From contig JAFGKY010000028.1 in assembly GCA_016928305.1 (NCBI GenBank), positions 1 to 64,000 of the forward strand: a DNA stretch of 64,000 nt. Reading direction: 5' to 3'. The stretch comes from Bacteroidales bacterium. Lineage in GTDB: Bacteria; Bacteroidota; Bacteroidia; Bacteroidales; UBA10428. Positions 9,288 to 15,719 of this stretch are shown piece after piece. A model generated the notes under the pieces. The model worked only from the letters and a program-made list of their open reading frames with translations, searched no databases and had not been told where the DNA came from. A program made the position numbers and the translations under genes. Within the stretch, counting starts at the first letter, position 1. The number at the start of each line of letters is the position of its first letter.

Positions 9288-10316
9288 ATGAATAAGTGTA
9301 GACTTTGTAATACAAAAGATGCTGAAAAAAAAGGTTCTCACATTGTACCTCACTTTTTATTAAAACGGATTGAAAACATTGAGGGGAAAACAGGACGTGA
9401 TTATGAACTAGGTTTTACAATTGAAAAATTGAATGCAAAATCTCATTTTGGTAGGTCAGTACAACCTGAAAAGCTTGAAGAAACGTTTGGTGAAATTTCA
9501 GACAAAGACATTGAAAAAAATGAACATCCTCTTATCGTTGACAATTTCTTTTGTATTGATTGTGAAAATCGACTTGCGGTAATAGAATCTGAATATGCTA
9601 AGACTACTGAAACGAAAGATACAAGAGAATACGAATCTGGCATTTGTTCAGCAATAGGAATATTATTTTGGGCAAGCGTTATCTGGAGAATGTCAATAAA
9701 TGGTAAGAGTGGCGTTAAATTAACTCAGGAAGAAAATGAGAAATTAAGACAAATTCTTGATTGCTTTCTTCCCCAAAAACTTGAAGAATTAGATGAAAAA
9801 GGCATAAATGAAAATGGATTAGTTAAACCTATATCGTATAAACTCTTAAGATGTTGTGAGTGTCATGTCGATGATGCAAAATGGCTTTTCTTTCATCCTG
9901 ACTTTTTTAATCCACTATGCTTATTAATCGACGAGTATGTTCTTTGTTTTAGCTTTACTGATAATTTTGAAGATATTGACAATAAGGATTGTTTGGGAAT
10001 TAACGAGTTAATAGAACAAGCACCAATAAACAAAGTTGATGCCAGTGAGAAGATTAAGCCATTTGATAATGCAACATATAAACTAATGACATCCAATCTC
10101 TTGGAAATTGCTAAAGAAGATTATATGGGTGGATTAGATGAATTCTTTGATAGAGCACATGTCGCAGCTGGGGGACAAGAAAATAAAATGCCACCTGAAA
10201 TAAAAGCTGAAATAATAGCTGAACTTACGTCTAACAAGAAGAAAATGGGTAGGAGGTATACCCAGGAAGATGTAAATAATTCTATAATGAAGATAATGAA
10301 AAAGCACGCCCCCTAG
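9288..10316 (+). CDS. HNH-like treble-clef protein
   Basis: This 342-residue protein begins with CRLC (Cys4, Cys7), then GSHIVPHFLLK (His18), and has a second CIDCE pair (Cys89, Cys92). Two CxxC pairs around a SHI[VI]P motif are the mark of HNH-type treble-clef nucleases, here with Ser in place of the usual Asp/Glu before the His. The remaining 250 residues are helical and acidic-rich without recognisable motifs. No signal peptide or membrane segment is seen. The gene follows the ATPase on the same strand after a 231-base gap that holds the attC-like element, so it may be an independent cassette or a partner. A DNA-nicking defence function is inferred from the motif and context only. Confidence 0.6.
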   Translation: MNKCRLCNTKDAEKKGSHIVPHFLLKRIENIEGKTGRDYELGFTIEKLNAKSHFGRSVQPEKLEETFGEISDKDIEKNEHPLIVDNFFCIDCENRLAVIESEYAKTTETKDTREYESGICSAIGILFWASVIWRMSINGKSGVKLTQEENEKLRQILDCFLPQKLEELDEKGINENGLVKPISYKLLRCCECHVDDAKWLFFHPDFFNPLCLLIDEYVLCFSFTDNFEDIDNKDCLGINELIEQAPINKVDASEKIKPFDNATYKLMTSNLLEIAKEDYMGGLDEFFDRAHVAAGGQENKMPPEIKAEIIAELTSNKKKMGRRYTQEDVNNSIMKIMKKHAP

Positions 10317-10338
10317 CACTTAGTGCATGCAGGTTTTA

Positions 10339-10411
10339 GCGGGTTTACGAAGGTTTGTGGCTTGTAAATGAGGTCAGTGTATATTGATAGGAAATAGCTT
10401 CGTAAACCCGC
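10339..10411 (+). repeat. Perfect 14-bp inverted repeat (large hairpin)
   Basis: GCGGGTTTACGAAG at 10339-10352 is repeated exactly in inverse at 10398-10411, separated by 45 bases, 23 bases after the stop of the HNH-like gene. There is no U-tract, so it is a poor intrinsic terminator. The word GCGGGTTT also occurs in the attC-like spacer at 9148-9155, which suggests that both spacers belong to one family of cassette borders. Confidence 0.6.
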
Positions 10412-10556
10412 ACGACACCATACCATCACCATTGTCAGAACCAAAGCTTCAAATGGCTATATTTGTGTCTATTTGCAAATCTGGGCTCGCAAATCTTTAT
10501 ACGTATTTCAAATTGTAACTATCTAAAATTGATTTAAAGTGTACAAAAAATGAAAT

Positions 10557-10587
10557 GGGCTTATCGAATTATATTTTCAATAAGCCC
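10557..10587 (-). terminator. Intrinsic terminator of the integrase gene
   Basis: The arms GGGCTTAT (10557-10564) and ATAAGCCC (10580-10587) form a hairpin just downstream of the minus-strand recombinase stop at 10613. Read on the minus strand it is followed by a T-rich run (ATTTCATTTTTTG), as expected for intrinsic termination. Confidence 0.7.
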
Positions 10588-10612
10588 TCTTGCATTGCAT
10601 TGTGCTTATAAA

Positions 10613-11854
10613 TTACTCCCGCGGCTCACATGCTTTATCAAAATTGTATTTCCCTTCCAGTTTTTGCATATCCTCGCTGATTAATCTGTCGGCAATACGC
10701 GCATATTTCCGGGTCATATTAATAGAGGTGTGTCCCAGCATTTTCGAAACGCTTTCCATGGAGACGTGATTTGATAACGTTACAGTGGTTGCAAAGGTGT
10801 GCCTGGCAGCATGTGTTGTCAGCTTCTTGTTGATGCCGCATAGGTCAGCTATTTCCTTCAGGTAGGCATTCATTTTCTGGTTGGATGGAACCGGCAAAAG
10901 TGCCTGACCGGTTTTAACCTTGTCATGGCCAGAATACTTTTCAAGGATGCGCTTTGGCATATCTAGCAACGGAATGTTGCTTAGTACATTTGTTTTCGTG
11001 CGTCTTTTCTGGATCCATTGTTTGCCATCTATACCAATAATGATATTGTCTTTTTTCAGGCCTTTGACATCTGAAAATGCTAGACCGGTAAAACAGCAGA
11101 ACAAAAACACGTCTCTCACCTGGTCAATCCTGGGTAAATCAATTTCCTTATTCACTATGGCTGCCAGATCGTCATCGGTCAGGTAAACAGCTTCCACATC
11201 ATCATACCTGTAACGGATGTCTTTGAAAGGATCCTGTTTGATCCAGTCATTGGCCATGGCAATGCGGATGATCTTTTTAATGTTGACGATGTATTTGACT
11301 GTGGTATTGTGGGCGCATTTACGCTCAGTCTTCAGGAAGAATTCAAAGTTTTTGATAAAGCTGTAATTCACATCACGGAACAGGTAATCCTCAAGCTTAT
11401 ACTGATGCCTGATGAACTCCTGCAGATGTTTGTAAGCTGTTTCATAACGTTCGATGGTGCCGGGCGCAACTTCCCTGTCACCCATTTTCCGGAGCTTTTC
11501 GTTGTGGTCTTTGAAAACTTCCAGAAAGTAATAATTCTGCTCATCGATACCAAGCAGTTTCATTTTCAAGGCTTCCGATGTGACTTGCCGAAAGTCGCTT
11601 TCCAGTTTCTTTTTAGCCTGGAATACACGACTGTGATACTCGTCCAGGTATTCATTGAATTCCTTGACGACTCTTGTGTTACCCTTTGCACGGCCTTTTC
11701 CGGAGTCCCAGATTTCAGGATTTATACTTCGTGAAATGCCAAGTTCGCCTCGGTCACCGTTCACGGTGATGCGAACATATACAGGTGCTTCTCCGTTGCG
11801 CAGCAACTTTGTTTTCCGAATGAAAAACAGAACATTAAAAGTGTTAATCTGCAT
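10613..11854 (-). CDS. Tyrosine recombinase/integrase (Bacteroidetes type)
   Basis: This 413-residue site-specific recombinase has an N-terminal arm-binding domain (FNVLFFIRKTKLLRNGEAPV), a SAM-like core-binding domain (about 100-200) and a catalytic domain. Visible catalytic residues are HAARH (His348, Arg351), LGH (His375) and the nucleophile Tyr384 in KYARI, with a lysine in QKRRTKTNV. The first catalytic Arg, normally in TGLR, is Ala here (FTGLAFSDV), as known in the IntDOT-like integrases of Bacteroidetes. It reads away from tRNA-Ser, whose 3' end is about 240 bases upstream. That fits an element integrated at the tRNA 3' end that extends left past the window. It is not an IntI-type integron integrase, as the extra IntI helix motif is not seen. 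Confidence 0.93.
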   Translation of the reverse strand: MQINTFNVLFFIRKTKLLRNGEAPVYVRITVNGDRGELGISRSINPEIWDSGKGRAKGNTRVVKEFNEYLDEYHSRVFQAKKKLESDFRQVTSEALKMKLLGIDEQNYYFLEVFKDHNEKLRKMGDREVAPGTIERYETAYKHLQEFIRHQYKLEDYLFRDVNYSFIKNFEFFLKTERKCAHNTTVKYIVNIKKIIRIAMANDWIKQDPFKDIRYRYDDVEAVYLTDDDLAAIVNKEIDLPRIDQVRDVFLFCCFTGLAFSDVKGLKKDNIIIGIDGKQWIQKRRTKTNVLSNIPLLDMPKRILEKYSGHDKVKTGQALLPVPSNQKMNAYLKEIADLCGINKKLTTHAARHTFATTVTLSNHVSMESVSKMLGHTSINMTRKYARIADRLISEDMQKLEGKYNFDKACEPRE

Positions 11855-11880
11855 ACCTCAAAAGTTTAAGTTAAACAATA

Positions 11881-11888
11881 CAAACCTA
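11881..11888 (-). promoter_or_regulatory. Candidate -7 element for the integrase gene
   Basis: CAAACCTA on the plus strand is TAGGTTTG on the minus strand, a match to the Bacteroidetes -7 consensus TAnnTTTG, 27 bases before the integrase start codon. No TTG at the expected 19-21 base spacing is present; a CAAA lies 26 bases further upstream. Confidence 0.4.
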
Positions 11889-11899
11889 AAGAAAATGAG

Positions 11900-11915
11900 G
11901 CATTTCGCGAAATGC
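11900..11915. promoter_or_regulatory. Perfect 16-bp palindrome upstream of integrase (candidate operator)
   Basis: GCATTTCGCGAAATGC is a perfect dyad 11 bases upstream of the candidate -7 element, in the -33 region of the integrase promoter. Its size and position fit a dimeric repressor or an accessory binding site for recombination. No cognate regulator gene is identified in the window. Confidence 0.5.
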
Positions 11916-11940
11916 AAAGTGCTGCAAACCAAAGTATTAT

Positions 11941-12006
11941 AATGCAATTCGGTGGTCTAAAAATCCGGATAAAAAAACCACCGAATCGCCACCTCGATTT
12001 TGCATT
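11941..12006. repeat. Nested inverted repeat between integrase and tRNA-Ser
   Basis: An inner pair ATTCGGTGGT (11947-11956) / ACCACCGAAT (11977-11986) is nested inside an outer pair AATGCAA (11941-11947) / TTGCATT (12000-12006). It lies between the integrase promoter and the tRNA-Ser terminator, the usual location of attachment-site arm sequences. Role in integration is inferred from position. Confidence 0.5.
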
Positions 12007-12039
12007 ATTTTAATCTTATTTGCTTCGGGGGGAAATTAA

Positions 12040-12073
12040 AAAACCCCACATAATCAATGTTTTGTGGGGTTTT
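12040..12073 (-). terminator. Terminator of tRNA-Ser
   Basis: AAAACCCCACA (12040-12050) pairs perfectly with TGTGGGGTTTT (12063-12073) around a 12-base loop, 25 bases downstream of the tRNA 3' end. A/T runs flank both sides, so it could work in either direction; for the minus-strand tRNA it is in the right place. Confidence 0.8.
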
Positions 12074-12097
12074 GCTTTTGCCTGCTCAGGCTTTCAG

Positions 12098-12186
12098 CGG
12101 AGGAAGAGGGATTCGAACCCCCGTTCCCGCGATAGCGGGAAAACGGTTTTCAAGACCGCCGCATTCGACCGCTCTGCCATTCCTCC
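12098..12186 (-). tRNA. tRNA-Ser(UGA)
   Basis: The minus strand from 12186 folds as a class II tRNA of 89 bases: acceptor GGAGGAA pairs with TTCCTCC, the anticodon loop CTTGAAA carries UGA, the long variable arm has the stem CCCGC-tatc-GCGGG typical of serine tRNAs, and the T arm contains GGTTCGAATCC. The CCA end is not encoded. The neighbouring integrase makes its 3' end the probable attachment site of the island. No second copy of the 3' end is visible to the left, so the other junction must be outside the window. Confidence 0.95.
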
Positions 12187-12196
12187 GGAAGCGGCA

Positions 12197-12204
12197 CAAA
12201 AGTA
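12197..12204 (-). promoter_or_regulatory. -7 element of the tRNA-Ser promoter
   Basis: The plus-strand word CAAAAGTA is TACTTTTG on the minus strand, a full match to TAnnTTTG, ending 11 bases before the tRNA 5' end. A CAAA (minus TTTG) occurs at 12216-12219, but the 11-base spacing is too short for a standard -33 box. Confidence 0.6.
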
Positions 12205-12466
12205 TTAATTTTTTTCAAAACACGTTTAAAAAATAGGATTATAGCCGGTGTGATGAAAAAAAATTTCAACAGGCTGTATTTTTTTTTTGCTATATACTAC
12301 CATTAAAGGATTACAGGTTCAGGCATTATTCTAATCTTCACAAAAACAATGTAATAATATATTGCAATTGCACTTTTCGTTTAATATTCCCGCTGAATAT
12401 CTTTTAAATACAGGTGAAGTTATGAACATTTTTTTTTGCATAATTTGTGATTTTTTTGCCCGTGAA
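12205..12466. other. Intergenic region between tRNA-Ser and HU
   Basis: This AT-rich gap has long T and A runs and no credible coding sequence. Short reading frames here have no family features. It separates the two divergent promoters of tRNA-Ser and the HU gene and probably marks the start of the core chromosome to the right of the island. Confidence 0.5.
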
Positions 12467-12497
12467 TTTGCTAAACTTGGGAAATAGTCTATATTTG
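12467..12497 (+). promoter_or_regulatory. Promoter of the HU gene
   Basis: TTTG at 12467-12470 and TATATTTG at 12490-12497 are 19 bases apart, a full match to the primary-sigma promoter of Bacteroidetes. It lies 53 bases upstream of the HU start codon. Confidence 0.85.
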
Positions 12498-12549
12498 TAT
12501 AAGAAATTAAAGTTTTGAATAATTTACTAACCCTAAAAAATTCTTTATT

Positions 12550-12822
12550 ATGAACAAAGCACAATTGATCGACGCCATCGCTGCTCATGCTGGTCTAACA
12601 AAAGCTGATGGTAAAAAAGCTCTTGATGCATTCATTAAAGCTACTACCCAGGCTTTGAAAAAAGGTGACCGTGTTGCTCTCGTAGGCTTCGGTTCGTTTT
12701 CAGTTGCTAAAAGAAGCGCAAGAACCGGCAGGAATCCTCAGACTGGTAAAGAAATTAAGATCCCTGCAAAGAAAGTTGTAAAATTCAAAGCAGGCAGTGA
12801 TCTGGCAGATGTTGTAAAATAA
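12550..12822 (+). CDS. HU family DNA-binding protein
   Basis: This 90-residue protein is full length for HU. It starts [11 protein letters not shown], has the beta-arm motif [14 protein letters not shown] (residues 60-73) that inserts into the minor groove, and ends with the usual helix ([12 protein letters not shown]). It bends and compacts DNA as a dimer in the nucleoid. It has its own strong promoter and its own terminator, so it is a single-gene unit. Being next to an integrase is probably chance, although HU-type proteins serve as host factors for tyrosine recombinases. Confidence 0.97.
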   Translation: MNKAQLIDAIAAHAGLTKADGKKALDAFIKATTQALKKGDRVALVGFGSFSVAKRSARTGRNPQTGKEIKIPAKKVVKFKAGSDLADVVK

Positions 12823-12840
12823 ATTTGTGTGAAAGGATTT

Positions 12841-12869
12841 AAGGGAGCAATCAAGCTCCCTTTTTTTTT
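12841..12869 (+). terminator. Terminator of the HU gene
   Basis: AAGGGAGC (12841-12848) pairs with GCTCCCTT (12855-12862) and runs into nine T residues, a textbook intrinsic terminator 18 bases after the HU stop. Confidence 0.93.
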
Positions 12870-12880
12870 ACCCTTGCCTG

Positions 12881-13549
12881 ATGAAAGAAAAACTGGTTCG
12901 TCACCTTGAGCAATTTGTGACTGAAAGAAGACGGAACCTGATTAACAGGATTGTGGCTCAGCGTACGCGTTACCTTACCGTTGTGCTTGAGGATATTTTT
13001 CAGCCGCATAATGCCAGTGCCGTCCTTCGCTCTTGTGATTGTTTCGGGATACAGGACGTTCACATCATAGAAAACCGGAATAAATACCAGGTGAACCCCG
13101 ATGTGGCCCTGGGTTCCTATAAATGGCTTACCATCTATAAATATAATAAGGAAGAAAACAATACCGTTTATGCCCTTGAAAAATTAAGAAACCAGGGTTT
13201 CAGAATTGTTGCTACAACCCCGCATGCGGATGGTTGCATGCTTAACGATTTCGACTTGCTGAAAGGTAAAGCAGCCCTGCTTTTTGGCACCGAGATGGAA
13301 GGCCTGACAGAAAGTGCCATTAACCTGGCGGATGAGTTTCTGACCATACCGATGGTGGGCTTTACCGAGAGCCTTAATATTTCAGTAACGGCAGCCATAA
13401 TACTGCAACAGCTAACGGGCAAACTCAGAAAATCGGATATTGACTGGAAACTGCCTGAAAAGGAGATTCTTCAGGTAAAATTGCATTGGCTGAAAAACAG
13501 CATAAGCCGTTGCGATTCCATTGAAAAATCATTCACTGAAAACCAATAA
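12881..13549 (+). CDS. trmH: TrmH family RNA 2'-O-methyltransferase
   Basis: This 222-residue SpoU-class methyltransferase would transfer a methyl group from S-adenosylmethionine to a guanosine 2'-OH of tRNA (position 18 in TrmH). The SPOUT motifs are visible: NASAVLRSCDCFGI (motif 1), LLFGTEMEGLT (motif 2) and IPMVGFTESLNISVTAAI (motif 3, part of the trefoil knot). Length and the N-terminal helix agree with TrmH rather than the larger RlmB/TrmL proteins. It begins only 12 bases after the HU terminator T-run and must have its own promoter nearby or depend on read-through. The exact RNA target is not fixed by sequence alone. Confidence 0.85.
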   Translation: MKEKLVRHLEQFVTERRRNLINRIVAQRTRYLTVVLEDIFQPHNASAVLRSCDCFGIQDVHIIENRNKYQVNPDVALGSYKWLTIYKYNKEENNTVYALEKLRNQGFRIVATTPHADGCMLNDFDLLKGKAALLFGTEMEGLTESAINLADEFLTIPMVGFTESLNISVTAAIILQQLTGKLRKSDIDWKLPEKEILQVKLHWLKNSISRCDSIEKSFTENQ

Positions 13550-13602
13550 TTTATGACTACCTAAATAGGAAATATTTTTACGGATACTATCAATTTTTTT
13601 TA

Positions 13603-13610
13603 TATATTTG
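13603..13610 (+). promoter_or_regulatory. -7 element of the LytTR regulator gene
   Basis: TATATTTG matches TAnnTTTG exactly and lies 50 bases upstream of the start codon at 13660. The -33 region is only T-rich (TTTTTAC near 13575), so the promoter may be weak or activator-dependent. Confidence 0.55.
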
Positions 13611-13659
13611 ATAAATTGTTTGACGAATGGTTATTTACAATTGACGAAATTCAGCAACT

Positions 13660-14361
13660 ATGAATTGTATAATTATTGACGATGACCTGATGTCGAGAAA
13701 AATAATCGAGGAATTTGTTTCCCGAACCGATCAGCTCAACCTGATAGCCTCTTATGATAATGCCATGGATGCGATTAATGCCTTCGCCGGTGATTCCGAT
13801 ATTGACCTGATCTTTCTTGATATTGAAATGCCCGAGATGAGCGGCATCGATTTTCTTGAATCGCTCACAAATCCACCACAGATAATCATTATATCATCAA
13901 AAGAAAAATATGCCCTGGATGCCTTTAATTATGATGTAACGGATTACCTGTTGAAACCGATTGTTTATAGCCGTTTCTTTAAAGCAATTAACAAGGCGAA
14001 TATCCGGTTTAAAAATAAGGTTGATTCCAGGGAAGATGAGATCTTTATCAAGAAAAACTCAGCCCTGGTACGACTTAAATACGATGACATCCTGTGGGTG
14101 GAGGCATTAGAGAATTATGTGATATTCAGTACATACAACGAACGTTTTACCATCCATTTTACCATGAAGGCAATTGAACAAAAGCTGCCTACCAATAAGT
14201 TCTCACGTGTTCACCGTTCATTTATTGTGAATATCAGCAGAATTAGTGTGATTGAAGACAATGCAATCATTATAAAGGCGCATGACGGGAACAAATCCAT
14301 TCCCATCGGAAAATCTTATAAAGATAAATTACTGAGAGATATCAACCTGATTGCCAAATAA
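13660..14361 (+). CDS. LytTR-family response regulator
   Basis: This 233-residue regulator has an N-terminal receiver domain (1-120) with acidic pocket IIDDD (Asp7-9), phospho-acceptor Asp54 in IFLDIEMPEMSG and Lys in YLLKPI. A C-terminal LytTR DNA-binding domain (about 135-233) follows, with VRLKYDDILWVEALENYV and FSRVHRSFIVNISRI. The layout is that of the AlgR/LytR group; the partner is usually a LytS-type histidine kinase with a His_kinase domain. No kinase gene is next to it, so it is an orphan in this window. Its targets cannot be read from the sequence. Confidence 0.93.
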   Translation: MNCIIIDDDLMSRKIIEEFVSRTDQLNLIASYDNAMDAINAFAGDSDIDLIFLDIEMPEMSGIDFLESLTNPPQIIIISSKEKYALDAFNYDVTDYLLKPIVYSRFFKAINKANIRFKNKVDSREDEIFIKKNSALVRLKYDDILWVEALENYVIFSTYNERFTIHFTMKAIEQKLPTNKFSRVHRSFIVNISRISVIEDNAIIIKAHDGNKSIPIGKSYKDKLLRDINLIAK

Positions 14362-14384
14362 AAAGAATCCCTGCATTTTTCTGG

Positions 14385-14413
14385 CTCTCATCCGACGATG
14401 GGAGTTTTTTTTT
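14385..14413 (+). terminator. Terminator of the LytTR gene
   Basis: CTCTCATC (14385-14392) pairs with GATGGGAG (14397-14404, one G-T pair), followed by nine T residues. It lies 23 bases after the regulator stop codon. Confidence 0.85.
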
Positions 14414-14414
14414 A

Positions 14415-14506
14415 GCCTCACCCCTGCCTGCCGGCAGGCCTAATCCCTCTCCCTTGGAGAGGGGGAAGCCTCACGCCTAACCTCTCTCCAGAAGGAGAGG
14501 GGAAAT
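14415..14506. repeat. Dispersed palindromic repeat, copy 1
   Basis: This GC-rich block is made of nested palindromes: CCTGCCTGCCGGCAGG, then CCCTCTCCCTTGGAGAGGG, then CCTCTCCAGAAGGAGAGG, with AGCCTCAC at the head of two segments. A related block in the opposite orientation lies at 14664-14735. Such repeats are dispersed in many Bacteroidota genomes. The base composition is unlike the AT-rich spacer around it. Confidence 0.7.
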
Positions 14507-14643
14507 GTAGTATAATGAATCATTTATGTAATTATACAGGATTGGTAATAAAGGCGAACGAATAATATGGACAGGGGTATTCCGAGATTGAATGGCAAGG
14601 TTTTTGTGATTTCACAAAAAATTAAAATAGTTTTATTACACAA
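14507..14643. other. Spacer between inverted repeat copies
   Basis: An AT-rich stretch bounded by the two oppositely oriented palindromic repeats. It contains the small dyad TTTTTGTGATTTCACAAAAA at about 14600-14619. No gene is recognised. Confidence 0.4.
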
Positions 14644-15552
14644 ATGATAATCCGTGATTTCTTCCCCCTCTCCTTCAGGCCTTGCTTCGCTGAAGCTACG
14701 CGAAGGCGAAGAGAGAGGGCATGGGTGAGGCTTGCCCTTTTTTCAATTTTCTTTGCCAACGTTGATTCTGTATGTTCGCAACCCTTCGCCACGATAAGGG
14801 AATATGAAGCAGTCATGCAGCAAAAATTCGAACAATCCCTTTTGTCTTCACCCGACAGCGTAAAAGCCGGCCTTCACAAAGACATCGAAGAATTATTTGC
14901 AGGAGCACTGATCATCCCCGGTGCATTTGACTATCCTTTCGATTCCCTGAAAAAAGTCGGAAAAATAACCAGCAGAGATGGCAAACTGAGAATATTTACA
15001 TGGGACTTCATGCGAAACGACGGTTCGCATCATTATTACGGATTTATGCTGTGTCGCCGTAAAAATCCTGAGAATCCCCTGCCTGTAAAATTAACAGACT
15101 GTTCAGAAAGCATTATGGATCCTACCTTACAAGTGCTCGATCCGGATACTTGGTTTGGAGCATTATATTATGAGATTGTTGAAAGAAAATGGAACAACAA
15201 AACCTTATACACATTACTGGGATACGATCCAAACGATATTTTCACATCACGGAAGGTCATCGATTGCTTTTATTTGAAAGATGGTTTAATCCCTGTTTTT
15301 GGTGCTCCGCTGTTTGTATTGAACAATAAAGTACAGCACAGGATTATATTCGAATACAGTGCGAAAGTAGGCATGAGTCTCCGGTATAACGAAAGCCTGA
15401 AAATGATCGTCTTTGACCACCTGTCACCTGCCAAACCATCCTATACCGGTAACTATCAGTTTTATGGCCCTGATTTTTCATATGATGCATTAAAATTCAC
15501 CGAAAATTTCTGGGTGCTTTTTGAAGATGTTAATGTGCGTAATCCCGAATGA
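14644..15552 (+). CDS. Conserved secreted protein of unknown function; 5' end lies in a repeat
   Basis: The ATG-started frame gives 302 residues, but the first 27 (rich in Arg, from RPCFAEATRRRRERAW) are a translation of a palindromic repeat. A GTG at 14725 would give a normal signal peptide, RLALFSIFFANVDSVCSQ, and a 275-residue protein, so I think that start, or a lost original one, is nearer the truth. The mature part has motifs such as KLRIFTWDFMRNDGSHHYYG and LLGYDPNDIFTSRKVIDCF and no known catalytic signature. Similar secreted proteins of unknown role occur in Bacteroidales. No partner gene is adjacent. The frame is open and codon use is normal after residue 28. Confidence 0.75.
   Translation: MIIRDFFPLSFRPCFAEATRRRRERAWVRLALFSIFFANVDSVCSQPFATIREYEAVMQQKFEQSLLSSPDSVKAGLHKDIEELFAGALIIPGAFDYPFDSLKKVGKITSRDGKLRIFTWDFMRNDGSHHYYGFMLCRRKNPENPLPVKLTDCSESIMDPTLQVLDPDTWFGALYYEIVERKWNNKTLYTLLGYDPNDIFTSRKVIDCFYLKDGLIPVFGAPLFVLNNKVQHRIIFEYSAKVGMSLRYNESLKMIVFDHLSPAKPSYTGNYQFYGPDFSYDALKFTENFWVLFEDVNVRNPE
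14664..14735. repeat. Dispersed palindromic repeat, copy 2 (inverted)
   Basis: CCCCCTCTCCTTCAGGCC ... AGAGAGGGCATGGGTGAGGCTT is related to the reverse complement of the repeat at 14415-14506. It contains the palindromic core TTGCTTCGCTGAAGCTACGCGAAGGCGAA. It overlaps the 5' end of the reading frame at 14644. Confidence 0.6.
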
Positions 15553-15719
15553 AATTCCGGTAATTCTGCCAATTTTTATCTTTTCCGCATACCGAATGAC
15601 GGATTGACAGTTTTTTTTTCATGGCACAGCCTTTGTTAACCTCAAATTGCGCAAAGGGAAGTCTTGATATCAATCAGAACTGATAGTTAGTAAATTGATA
15701 TAAATAAAAAAATCATTAT

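Noticed and set aside
6504..10316. A complete Septu (PtuA/PtuB) or Wadjet system
   Set aside because: The ATPase is larger than PtuA and has a zinc hook and extra C-terminal domain; no JetA/B/D-like genes are adjacent. The HNH-like protein has a different size and order from PtuB.
10613..11854. Integron integrase (IntI)
   Set aside because: The domain layout is that of Bacteroidetes mobile-element integrases, with Ala in place of the first catalytic Arg, and no IntI-specific insert. It is therefore not the enzyme for the attC-like site.
12020..12208. Plus-strand frame of 62 residues over tRNA-Ser
   Set aside because: It runs through the tRNA and its terminator, so it is not a gene.
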